From Vibrio diazotrophicus (GTDB lineage Bacteria; Pseudomonadota; Gammaproteobacteria; Enterobacterales; Vibrionaceae), in the NCBI RefSeq assembly GCF_038452265.1, contig NZ_CP151842.1:1116001-1180000 (forward strand): 64,000 nt of DNA, in the 5' to 3' direction. A program made the position numbers and the translations under genes. The notes below the pieces were generated by a model. It had not been told where the DNA came from and searched no databases. It saw nothing but the letters and a program-made list of their open reading frames with translations. Below are positions 45,146 to 53,196 of this stretch, piece by piece; position 1 is the first letter of the stretch, and every line of letters begins with the position of its first letter.

Positions 45146-45176
45146 AATAAAAAGCCCCCGCAAAAGCGAGGGCTTG
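45146..45176 (-). terminator. Terminator of pflB
   Basis: A 10-bp stem with one mismatch (AAGCCCCCGC/GCGAGGGCTT) around AAAA; T-rich run on the minus strand. Confidence 0.75.
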
Positions 45177-45199
45177 TAGCTCATTATTTAAGCGAAGTC

Positions 45200-47479
45200 T
45201 TACATAGACTCAGTAAATGTACGAGCGATAACGTCAGCTTGTTGTTCAGCAGTCAGAGAGTTGAAACGAACAGCGTAACCAGATACACGGATAGTTAGCT
45301 GAGGGTATTTCTCTGGGTGTTTAACAGCGTCTAGTAGAGTGTCGCGGTTAAGCACGTTAACGTTTAGGTGTTGACCACCTTCTAGTTTGCCAGCTTCGTG
45401 GTGGAAGTAACCATCCATTAGGCCTGCAAGGTTAGCACGTTGGCTTGCTTCTTCTTTACCTAATGCGTTAGGAACGATAGAGAAGGTGTAAGAGATACCA
45501 TCTTGAGCGTCAGCAAACGGTAGTTTCGCTACTGAAGTCAATGATGCTACCGCACCTTTCTCGTCACGACCGTGCATTGGGTTTGCACCAGGTGCAAATG
45601 GAGTACCAGCACGACGACCGTCAGGAGTGTTACCAGTTTTCTTACCGTATACCACGTTTGAAGTGATAGTAAGGATAGACTGAGTAGGAATCGCATTACG
45701 GTAAGTCTTAAGCTCACGGATCTTGTTCATGAATACAGATACAAGTTCACAAGCGATATCATCTACGCGAGAATCGTTGTTACCGAATTTAGGGTAATCG
45801 CCTTCGATTTCGAAGTCGATTGCTAGACCATCTTCGTCACGAATTGGTTTAACTTTCGCGTATTTGATTGCAGATAGTGAGTCAGCTGCAACAGATAGAC
45901 CTGCGATACCACATGCCATAGTACGGATAACGTCACGGTCATGTAGAGCCATTAGAGACGCTTCGTAGCTGTACTTGTCGTGCATGAAGTGGATAGCGTT
46001 TAGTGCAGTCACATACTGCTTAGCTAGCCAATCCATGAAGTGGTCCATTTTTTCCCAAAGTTCGTTGTAATCTAGGTATTCACCAGAGATCTTGTCCATT
46101 TTTGGACCAACTTGGATTTTCAGTTTCTCATCGATACCGCCGTTGATGGTGTAAAGCATCGTTTTAGCAAGGTTCGCACGAGCACCAAAGAACTGCATTT
46201 GTTTACCAACAACCATTGGAGATACACAACATGCAATTGCGTAATCGTCAGAGTTCATGTCTGGACGCATTAGGTCATCGTTTTCGTACTGGATAGAAGA
46301 AGTATCAATAGATACTTTTGCACAGAAACGTTTGAAACCGTCTGGTAGCGCTTCAGACCAAAGAACAGTGATGTTTGGCTCTGGAGAAGGACCCATAGTG
46401 TATAGGCTGTTTAGGAAACGGAAGTTAGAACGCGTTACTAGCGTACGACCGTCAAGACCCATACCACCCATTGATTCTGTTGCCCAAATTGGGTCGCCAG
46501 AGAATAGCTCATCGTACTCAGGAGTACGTAGGAAACGAACCATACGCAGTTTCATTACGAAGTGGTCGATCATTTCTTGAGCTTGAGCTTCTGTGAGTTT
46601 ACCTGCAGCGATATCACGCTCGATGTACACGTCTAGGAACGTAGAAGTACGGCCTAGAGACATTGCAGCACCGTTTTGAGACTTAACAGCAGCTAGGTAG
46701 CCGAAGTAAGTCCATTGGATAGCTTCTTGAGCAGTTTCAGCTGGACGAGAAATATCGCAGCCGTATTTCGCAGCCATTTTTTTGATTTGACCAAGAGCGC
46801 GGTGTTGCTCAGCAATTTCTTCACGAAGTTGCATAGTCATGTGAAGGTCTTCACCGTTCTCAAAACGCTCTTGTAGAGACGTGAATTGAGCTAGTTTGTC
46901 CTTCATTAGGAAGTCGATACCGTATAGTGCAACACGACGGTAGTCACCGATGATACGACCACGGCCGTATGCGTCAGGAAGACCCGTTAGTACACCAGAT
47001 TTACGACATGCAAGGATGTCTGGAGTGTAGATGTCGAAAACACCAGCGTTGTGAGTTTTACGGTATTCTGTGTAGATTTTAGAAACCATAGGATCAAGTT
47101 CACGATCATATGCTTTGCATGAACCTTCAACCATACGGATACCACCGTTAGGGATGATTGCACGCTTAAGTGGAGCGTCAGTTTGAAGACCAACGATAGT
47201 TTCTAGATCTTTTTCAATGTAGCCTGCATCGTGAGCAGTGATGGTAGAGATAACTGAAGTGTCAAAATCCACAGGAGCGTGAGTAGAGTTCTCCTGTTTG
47301 ATGCCTTCCATTACCTTAGCCCAAAGCGTTTTAGTCGCTTCAGTTCCTTCAGAAACTAGGAAAGATTCGTCACCCTCGTATGGAGTGTAGTTCTTTTGAA
47401 TGAAATCACGAACGTTTACTTCATTTTGCCACTCACCTGCAGCAAAACCTTCCCAAGCTTTAGCAAATTGCTCTGCCAT
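45200..47479 (-). CDS. pflB: Formate C-acetyltransferase (pyruvate formate-lyase) PflB
   Basis: Glycyl-radical enzyme converting pyruvate and CoA to acetyl-CoA and formate during fermentation; 759 residues. The catalytic cysteine pair is in YAIACCVSPM (about 418-419), and the radical glycine is G734 in RVSGYAVRF near the C-terminus. AGGTAGG lies upstream of the ATG. It is preceded on the same strand by the DUF3360 transporter gene, with a terminator and a 294-bp gap between, so it has its own promoter. Confidence 0.98.
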   Translation of the reverse strand: MAEQFAKAWEGFAAGEWQNEVNVRDFIQKNYTPYEGDESFLVSEGTEATKTLWAKVMEGIKQENSTHAPVDFDTSVISTITAHDAGYIEKDLETIVGLQTDAPLKRAIIPNGGIRMVEGSCKAYDRELDPMVSKIYTEYRKTHNAGVFDIYTPDILACRKSGVLTGLPDAYGRGRIIGDYRRVALYGIDFLMKDKLAQFTSLQERFENGEDLHMTMQLREEIAEQHRALGQIKKMAAKYGCDISRPAETAQEAIQWTYFGYLAAVKSQNGAAMSLGRTSTFLDVYIERDIAAGKLTEAQAQEMIDHFVMKLRMVRFLRTPEYDELFSGDPIWATESMGGMGLDGRTLVTRSNFRFLNSLYTMGPSPEPNITVLWSEALPDGFKRFCAKVSIDTSSIQYENDDLMRPDMNSDDYAIACCVSPMVVGKQMQFFGARANLAKTMLYTINGGIDEKLKIQVGPKMDKISGEYLDYNELWEKMDHFMDWLAKQYVTALNAIHFMHDKYSYEASLMALHDRDVIRTMACGIAGLSVAADSLSAIKYAKVKPIRDEDGLAIDFEIEGDYPKFGNNDSRVDDIACELVSVFMNKIRELKTYRNAIPTQSILTITSNVVYGKKTGNTPDGRRAGTPFAPGANPMHGRDEKGAVASLTSVAKLPFADAQDGISYTFSIVPNALGKEEASQRANLAGLMDGYFHHEAGKLEGGQHLNVNVLNRDTLLDAVKHPEKYPQLTIRVSGYAVRFNSLTAEQQADVIARTFTESM

Positions 47480-47536
47480 GACATACCTACCTTTTTAGTA
47501 GAAAAAACACGTACTGTTTCGCCGTTGAGCCAGCTA

Positions 47537-47554
47537 TCTCTTTAGTTAAAGAGA
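47537..47554 (-). other. Hairpin in the pflB leader
   Basis: A 7-bp inverted repeat TCTCTTT/AAAGAGA around AGTT, about 60 bases before the pflB start. It could affect leader stability. Confidence 0.3.
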
Positions 47555-47687
47555 GGCAGTACACTCTATTTAATAACAATATGTATAGTTCATAATCTCA
47601 GACTAATACTATAGATATTGTTACTTGTTCTTACAGTGAAATGTCCGTTTGATGAAATCACATTACACTAAAAAAAAATTGCAAAAC

Positions 47688-47701
47688 TTAAACTAAATCA
47701 A
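47688..47701 (-). promoter_or_regulatory. Weak FNR-like site upstream of pflB
   Basis: On the minus strand it reads TTGAT-N4-TTTAA, eight of ten consensus positions. It is about 210 bases upstream of pflB. FNR activation of pfl is known in enterics; this site is only a candidate. Confidence 0.3.
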
Positions 47702-47719
47702 TAAAAGTTGAAAAAGCCA

Positions 47720-47752
47720 ATAATAAAAGAGGGTAGCGTTTTGCGCTACCCA
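47720..47752 (-). terminator. Terminator of the DUF3360 gene
   Basis: An 8-bp stem GGGTAGCG/CGCTACCC with a five-base loop; on the minus strand it is followed by TCTTTTATT. Confidence 0.75.
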
Positions 47753-47773
47753 TCTAAATTTTAACCTTTTAGC

Positions 47774-49321
47774 TTATAACCAAGCTTTAAGACCATATTG
47801 AGCTTCTAGCATACCAACTGCAAGCATAGCAACAAGACAGATAATAAACACGGTTACAGGGATAACAATTTTATCCATGAATGACAAACGTGAAGCACGT
47901 TCTTTGTCACCGATTAGACCGTTGTTGTCTAGGAACATGGTTAGAGCCCAAGCCAATACTGGGTTCGCAACAATAGAAGCGAAGATACAGATACCAGCCG
48001 CTTGTGAGTCTTTAGTATCGCGAACCATTTGCATACCTGCTTCTAGTAGAGGTAGAGATACACCTACTAGTAGCGCAACACGCATTACAGGTGGCCATAC
48101 TGCAACGTCCATAGGGAAACCAAGTACCGCAACAGTCATTACGATCAGACCAAGCAGAATTGCACCCGCAGGAATTGGACGTTTAGCGATAGCCGCAGGG
48201 ATCATGTAAGTACCCCAAGATGAAGTGATGTTACCACCACCAACCGCTGTACCAACCATTTGACGGAATGAACACATAGTCATAGTGTCATCTACGTCCA
48301 TTAGTACTTTTTCAGTACCTCTAGGGTAGTTCATCTCTTGGAAAATACGGTGACCAAGGAAGTCTGGTGACCACATTGCCACTGCAAGAATTGCGAATGG
48401 TAGAGATGCGATGAAGTGTTCCATGTTAGGAAGACCTAACATCCAACCTTCTTCAGTGCTGCCCCACCAGTAAACTGGGTTAAGGTTTGGAAGGCCCATT
48501 TGTGTTTCGAATTTGATGTCAAAACCTGCGCCGAATAGCAATGCGATAGCTAGACCAGTAAACGCACACACAGGGATTGCAAGCCAACGCTTGTTGATTT
48601 TCGCTAGGTAAGCGTAGATAGCAACGGTCACACCAAGTACAACTAAACCGACATAACCCATGCTTCCCGCGGCTACGTCTGCGGATTGTAAACTCACAGC
48701 CCAAGCTTGGATGGAGTTAATCTGACTGATTGTACCCGTTAAACCTAAGAAGATAAGTAAACCGCCAGCAGTGCCTTCAGAAGTGAGGTTAACAAGCTTA
48801 GAACCACCTTTGAAAAAGCTAAGTAGCAGACCAAAGACACCGATAAGCAATGCTAATGCAAGAGGGTGAGCACCGGCTAGAGCGATAGTACCGATAAGTG
48901 GAATCATCGGACCGTGGTTACCTGCTAAGTTTGCTTTAGGGTTGAATACACCAGAAGCAAGCACACAGAATAAGAGTGCAGGAATCAACATTTCCACACG
49001 AGCGACTTCGATGGCGAACTCTTTCGTTAGATGAACGTGATCCCAAGCTTGAGTTAAACCTTCCGCCCAAGACATCATAACTGCTGAGTACATCGCGATG
49101 ATGCCGATAGTACCAGCAAGAGCAGGAACGAAATCTTCTAGTTCGAAACGGAAATCGCGACCCGGCAAGTTTAAACCAAAGCGGCGAGGCTTCATGATTT
49201 GTAGTTCATGATCTAAGTAATCTGAACGGCTGTCGAACTCAGACGCTGGACGATGAAGCTCACTGTAGCTCTTAGTCTCGATATCTGAATCAGAATGCGC
49301 TTTATTCACTGCTTCTGACAT
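47774..49321 (-). CDS. DUF3360 family membrane transporter
   Basis: 515 residues with about 12 hydrophobic segments from residue 65 onward, after a charged cytoplasmic N-terminus (about 1-60). It contains NLTSEGTAGGLLIFLGLTG and a GTAVGGGNITSSWGTYM element that recall NCS2/UraA-type transporters; that likeness is my reading. The family is typical of Vibrio and related genera and its substrate is unknown. It lies directly upstream of pflB on the same strand, where focA sits in enterics, but it is about twice the length of FocA and unrelated. A near-consensus FNR site lies 190 bases upstream. Confidence 0.82.
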   Translation of the reverse strand: MSEAVNKAHSDSDIETKSYSELHRPASEFDSRSDYLDHELQIMKPRRFGLNLPGRDFRFELEDFVPALAGTIGIIAMYSAVMMSWAEGLTQAWDHVHLTKEFAIEVARVEMLIPALLFCVLASGVFNPKANLAGNHGPMIPLIGTIALAGAHPLALALLIGVFGLLLSFFKGGSKLVNLTSEGTAGGLLIFLGLTGTISQINSIQAWAVSLQSADVAAGSMGYVGLVVLGVTVAIYAYLAKINKRWLAIPVCAFTGLAIALLFGAGFDIKFETQMGLPNLNPVYWWGSTEEGWMLGLPNMEHFIASLPFAILAVAMWSPDFLGHRIFQEMNYPRGTEKVLMDVDDTMTMCSFRQMVGTAVGGGNITSSWGTYMIPAAIAKRPIPAGAILLGLIVMTVAVLGFPMDVAVWPPVMRVALLVGVSLPLLEAGMQMVRDTKDSQAAGICIFASIVANPVLAWALTMFLDNNGLIGDKERASRLSFMDKIVIPVTVFIICLVAMLAVGMLEAQYGLKAWL

Positions 49322-49510
49322 AGATTCCTCATTATATAAAGTTATTAATTCTGAATTGAATTCTGCTTAAGTGTCCGCAATAGCGAAAGTTTCGGCTGAA
49401 TATGTAACACGTTTCTATTGTGCTTTATAGCATAGCCAACGAAATAATAATGGGCATTAGAATAGCCTTATAAGTGGTGGCGAGTTTAACGTGCTAACCC
49501 TTTATAGTGA

Positions 49511-49524
49511 TTGATCTTGATCAC
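49511..49524 (-). promoter_or_regulatory. FNR box upstream of the DUF3360 gene
   Basis: TTGAT-CTTG-ATCAC, nine of ten positions of the FNR consensus, inside a longer near-palindrome. It lies about 190 bases before the DUF3360 start. Confidence 0.6.
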
Positions 49525-49785
49525 TTTAGTTTGGGAAATGAAAGAAAACTACATCGTCATAATAAAATCAGGCAGATAGTGGTTTTTATGGTTGAAATTA
49601 ATTTTCAAAGTGTGATGTTTATTACCCCTTTTGAACTTGCCAAAACGTGAAAACCTATGCGTGGTGGTTATGATTCAAAGTTTGCTATAAGTCTTGCTTT
49701 TAGCATTTTTGTTAAATTGGCTTGGTTGTGTTTAATAGGGGGAGAGTGTTTTAATATGCGTGCTTTGAAGAAGAAATAGCCATTT

Positions 49786-49822
49786 TATGAATTAATACTC
49801 ACATAAAATAACTAAATATTTC
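49786..49822 (+). promoter_or_regulatory. Tandem ArgR-like operator upstream of artP
   Basis: TGAAT-TAAT-ACTCA (49788-49801) matches the ArgR box TGAAT-N4-ATTCA in nine of ten core positions. A weaker second box (TAACT ... ATTTC, 49809-49822) follows at the 21-bp centre spacing expected of ArgR pairs. Confidence 0.5.
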
Positions 49823-49931
49823 ATTTTTGTAGGTTAATAATTTGTTGCATGTTATAGCGTCGAGTGATACTTTGTAGCGAAATTGAGCTGGAATGCTCTG
49901 CAGTGTCATAAAATACAGGGAGTTAAAGCGC

Positions 49932-50702
49932 ATGAATGAAGTACCAGCGCTCGATATAAAACAACTGCACAAAACATTTGGCCAGAATGAAGTTCTGAAA
50001 GGCATTTCACTTCAAGCACATAAAGGGGATGTTATCTCTATTATAGGCTCATCCGGTTCTGGCAAAAGTACCTTTCTACGTTGCATCAATTTACTCGAAA
50101 CACCGACAGATGGCGAAATCTGGGTTAATGGTGAATTGATTCAAATGAAAAAGAACCGTCAAGGTGTCTCTCTTCCTGCCAATGAAAAACAAGTGCAGCG
50201 TATCCGTTCGCGCTTAGCTATGGTTTTTCAAGGATTCAACCTCTGGTCACACATGACAGTGCTGGAAAACGTGATTGAAGCACCTGTTCACGTTTTAGGT
50301 GTTCCTAAAGCTCAAGCAATAGAAAATGCTGAACTACTATTGAAGAAAGTAGGTCTTTACGAGCGAAAAGATTACTACCCTGGGCACCTCTCTGGAGGTC
50401 AGCAACAACGCGCTGCAATTGCAAGAGCGCTCGCTGTTGAACCTGAAGTATTACTGTTTGACGAGCCAACATCAGCTCTTGACCCCGAGTTAGTAGGTGA
50501 AGTGCTGGGAGTTATGCGCTCGTTAGCTGAAGAAGGGCGAACCATGTTAGTGGTTACTCATGAAATGGCTTTTGCTCGTGACGTTTCTAATCATGTATTG
50601 TTTTTGCATCAAGGAGTGGTGGAAGAACAGGGCGATCCTAAAAAGCTGTTTAGTAATCCCGATTCAGAGCGTCTTAAGCAGTTTATCTCTTCAATCTATT
50701 AA
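49932..50702 (+). CDS. artP: Arginine ABC transporter ATP-binding protein ArtP
   Basis: 256-residue ATPase of a polar amino-acid importer. Walker A GSSGSGKST (about 38-46), Q-loop MVFQGFNLW, signature LSGGQQQR and Walker B LLFDEPTSALD are present. The ATG at 49932 is preceded by GGGAG. Gene order ATPase-binding protein-permease-permease matches artPIQM rather than hisJQMP, and ArgR-like boxes lie upstream, which supports arginine. HisP-like histidine/lysine transport remains possible. Confidence 0.82.
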   Translation: MNEVPALDIKQLHKTFGQNEVLKGISLQAHKGDVISIIGSSGSGKSTFLRCINLLETPTDGEIWVNGELIQMKKNRQGVSLPANEKQVQRIRSRLAMVFQGFNLWSHMTVLENVIEAPVHVLGVPKAQAIENAELLLKKVGLYERKDYYPGHLSGGQQQRAAIARALAVEPEVLLFDEPTSALDPELVGEVLGVMRSLAEEGRTMLVVTHEMAFARDVSNHVLFLHQGVVEEQGDPKKLFSNPDSERLKQFISSIY

Positions 50703-50785
50703 TATCTTTCGGCCCTTCGGTTTCTTAAAGATGGGCGGAGAAAACTAAAGTAAAAATAAAACACAACAATCACAGGAGTATGGAA

Positions 50786-51562
50786 ATGAAAAAGTGGTTA
50801 TTAGTTGCGGCAATAGCTGCTACAGCTGCGACCGGTGTTGCCCAAGCGAAAGAGTGGAAAACTGTACGCTTCGGTATTGAAGGCGCTTACCCTCCGTTTA
50901 GCTGGACAGAATCAGATGGTTCTCTGAAAGGCTTTGACGTTGATATGGCAAACGCGCTTTGTGAAGAGATGGCAGTAAAATGCCAAATCGTTGCTCAAGA
51001 CTGGGATGGTATTATTCCTTCTCTACTTGCTCGTAAATACGACGCAATCATCGCAGCGATGTCTATCACTGAAGAGCGCAAGAAGAAAGTCGATTTCACT
51101 AGTAAATATGCACTGATTCCTAACAAATTTATCGCTAAGAAAGGCGCGGGTTTAGATTTCTCTAAAGAAGGTCTTAAAGGCGTTAAAATTGGTGTGCAAC
51201 GTGCAACCACTCACGACAAGTACCTGACTGACAACTACGGTGATTCTGTAGAAATCGTTCGTTACGGTTCGTTCGATGAAGCTTACCTTGATCTTGCAAA
51301 TGGTCGTATTGCTTCTGTTCTAGGTGATGCGTCTGCACTAGAAGATGGCGTACTAAACAAACCAGGTGGCGAAGGCTATGAATTCGTTGGTCCTTCGTTG
51401 ACTGATCCTAAATGGTTCGGTGACGGTTTTGGTATTGCAGTTCGTAAACAAGATAAAGACCTGACTGAAAAGCTAAATGGCGCTATCGCTTCACTTCGTG
51501 AAAAAGGCGTTTATCAACAAATCGCTGCCAAATACTTCAAATACGACGTATACGGCGATTAA
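50786..51562 (+). CDS. artI: Arginine/basic amino acid periplasmic binding protein
   Basis: 258-residue periplasmic solute-binding protein with signal peptide (MKKWLLVAAIAATAATGVAQA, cleavage after about residue 21). The family signature GFDVDMANALCEEM and the binding-site region AAMSITEERKKKVDFT are typical of ArtI/HisJ/ArgT proteins. Two cysteines (in LCEEM and VKCQI) are close together and probably form a disulfide, as in this family. The ATG at 50786 is chosen over 50780 because AGGAG then has ideal spacing. A hairpin-rich 125-bp spacer separates it from artQ. Confidence 0.82.
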   Translation: MKKWLLVAAIAATAATGVAQAKEWKTVRFGIEGAYPPFSWTESDGSLKGFDVDMANALCEEMAVKCQIVAQDWDGIIPSLLARKYDAIIAAMSITEERKKKVDFTSKYALIPNKFIAKKGAGLDFSKEGLKGVKIGVQRATTHDKYLTDNYGDSVEIVRYGSFDEAYLDLANGRIASVLGDASALEDGVLNKPGGEGYEFVGPSLTDPKWFGDGFGIAVRKQDKDLTEKLNGAIASLREKGVYQQIAAKYFKYDVYGD

Positions 51563-51574
51563 TAAGCCTCAAAT

Positions 51575-51601
51575 GTCTCTGTCGTGCTGAACGACAGAGA
51601 C
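51575..51601 (+). other. Intra-operon hairpin after artI
   Basis: A perfect 11-bp stem GTCTCTGTCGT/ACGACAGAGAC with a five-base loop and no T-run. Such hairpins commonly protect the abundant binding-protein mRNA from 3' decay. Confidence 0.65.
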
Positions 51602-51621
51602 GTAACAATAATAAAGGCATT

Positions 51622-51681
51622 CTTGGTTGTTGGTTCCTAGTTCGTAGCAGTACCCAGCAGCCAAGCTTTAAGGACTAGGAA
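51622..51681 (+). promoter_or_regulatory. Possible RNA pseudoknot covering the artQ ribosome binding site
   Basis: Stem 1 pairs 51622-51633 with 51654-51665 (12 bp, two G-U). Part of its 20-base loop (51634-51643) is complementary over 10 bp, one G-U, to 51672-51681, which contains the AGGA motifs upstream of the artQ ATG at 51688. If both form, the artQ ribosome binding site is hidden. A degenerate mobile repeat is the alternative. Confidence 0.45.
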
Positions 51682-51687
51682 GTTTTT

Positions 51688-52419
51688 ATGCTGGATCTAC
51701 AGGGATATGAAGCCTCTATCGCAAAGGGGGCTGTACTCACCATTGAAGTTGCAATACTTTCACTATTGTTAGCCGTTGTGCTTGGCATGTTAGGAGCTCT
51801 AGCGAAGTTATCTCCTTACGCTTGGGCTAAGGGTATCGCGACTCTTTACACCACCATTATTCGTGGCATCCCAGACCTTGTTCTGATGATGCTGATTTTC
51901 TTCGGTGGTCAAATCTTATTAAATAACAGTCTTTACTCAATCAACGAATCTCTAAATAACTGGCTTGGTACTGCCGATGAATGGGTTCAGTATGTGCCTG
52001 ATTACATCGATGTGAGCCCTTTTATTGCTGGTGTATTAACGATAGGGTTTATCTTTGGTGCATACATGGCAGAAACCTTTCGCGGCGCAATCATGGCGGT
52101 GGATAAAGGCGAAATGGAGGCGGCTAAAGCTTATGGTATGAGCGCTGTATTGTCGTTCAGACGCATACTTCTACCGCAAATGATTCGTCACGCGCTACCG
52201 GGGTTTGGTAACAACTGGCTGGTACTGCTGAAAACGACTGCGCTGGTTTCTATTATCGGTTTAGAAGATATGGTTCGCATGAGTTCATTGGCTGCTGGTT
52301 CGACGAAAATGCCATTTACCTTCTACATGACGGTTGCAGTCATATTCCTTGTTTTTACCAGCATTTCGACCGGCCTGCTTAAGCTAGTTGAGCGTAAATT
52401 TAGTATTCATACGAGGTAG
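51688..52419 (+). CDS. artQ: Arginine ABC transporter permease ArtQ
   Basis: 243-residue inner-membrane permease with about five transmembrane helices. The N-terminal GAVLTIEVAILSLLLAV and the EAA-loop segment GEMEAAKAYGMSAVLSFRR are typical of the HisMQ family. It is followed two bases later by artM. A segment between the helices (LNNSLYSINESLNNWLG) is longer than in E. coli ArtQ. Confidence 0.8.
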   Translation: MLDLQGYEASIAKGAVLTIEVAILSLLLAVVLGMLGALAKLSPYAWAKGIATLYTTIIRGIPDLVLMMLIFFGGQILLNNSLYSINESLNNWLGTADEWVQYVPDYIDVSPFIAGVLTIGFIFGAYMAETFRGAIMAVDKGEMEAAKAYGMSAVLSFRRILLPQMIRHALPGFGNNWLVLLKTTALVSIIGLEDMVRMSSLAAGSTKMPFTFYMTVAVIFLVFTSISTGLLKLVERKFSIHTR

Positions 52420-52421
52420 AT

Positions 52422-53099
52422 ATGGACTTTTCACTGATTATTGAAAGCCTTCCAATTTACTTTCAAGGCTTATGGACAACAGTATGGTTAGTGTCTCTCT
52501 CTCTGATCATTGGTATATGTATTGCAATTCCTTTAGCTATCGCACGTAACAGTAAAAACTATGCGCTGAATTTGCCTTCTTGGGGCTACATCTATTTCTT
52601 CCGAGGTACGCCATTACTGGTGCAGCTATATCTGATTTACTACGGTATGGATCAGTTTTTCCCTGTAAAAGGAACCCTTTGGGAAAATGCGTGGTTCTGT
52701 GCTTTGGTGGCGTTTATTCTCAACACTTCTGCCTACACCGCAGAGATTGTGCGTGGTGCAATTAATGGTCTGCCAAAAGGTGAAGTTGAAGCCGCTAAAG
52801 CTTATGGTATGAGTGTATTCCAAACTTATCGCCGTATTATTCTGCCAAGTGCACTTCGTCGTGCATTGCCGGCTTACAGTAACGAAGTGATTTTTATGAT
52901 TCACGGCAGTGCAGTGGCAGGTATCGTTACCATTATGGATTTAACGGGTGCTGCACGTTTGGTGAATTCACGTTATTACGCACCATTTGAATCATTCTTA
53001 ACAGCTGGTCTGTTCTATATGAGCTTAACCTTCATTGTACTTTGGTGCTTTAAAGGTGCTGAAAAACGTTTCTTGCGCTATTTGCGTCCACTTAGCTAA
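52422..53099 (+). CDS. artM: Arginine ABC transporter permease ArtM
   Basis: 225-residue partner permease with five predicted helices. It carries the conserved YFFRGTPLLVQLYLIYYG segment and the EAA loop GEVEAAKAYGMSVFQTYRR. It begins two bases after the artQ stop, so the two permeases are co-translated. A terminator follows. Confidence 0.82.
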   Translation: MDFSLIIESLPIYFQGLWTTVWLVSLSLIIGICIAIPLAIARNSKNYALNLPSWGYIYFFRGTPLLVQLYLIYYGMDQFFPVKGTLWENAWFCALVAFILNTSAYTAEIVRGAINGLPKGEVEAAKAYGMSVFQTYRRIILPSALRRALPAYSNEVIFMIHGSAVAGIVTIMDLTGAARLVNSRYYAPFESFLTAGLFYMSLTFIVLWCFKGAEKRFLRYLRPLS

Positions 53100-53140
53100 C
53101 GTTTCTGAACAACCACATCTGCGATTTAGGTATGAAATAA

Positions 53141-53167
53141 ACAAAGCCCCTGAGTAGGGGCTTTGTC
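53141..53167. terminator. Bidirectional terminator between artM and xthA
   Basis: An 11-bp stem ACAAAGCCCCT/AGGGGCTTTGT around GAGT. Confidence 0.8.
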
Positions 53168-53196
53168 ATATTAGGAGCGAAATATCACTGGGATGA

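Larger units (their letters stand above)
49322..49931. promoter_or_regulatory. Divergent DUF3360/artP intergenic region
   Basis: About 610 AT-rich bases with no coding frame I can support. It holds an FNR-like box facing the DUF3360 gene (49511-49524) and ArgR-like boxes facing artP (49786-49822), listed separately. Confidence 0.6.

Noticed and set aside
47649..47666. Second FNR or CRP site in the pflB leader (TTGATGAAATCACA region)
   Set aside because: The half-sites have the wrong spacing for either regulator.
47774..49321. Initial thought that this was FocA
   Set aside because: It is about 515 residues with about 12 helices; FocA is about 280 residues with six helices and different motifs.
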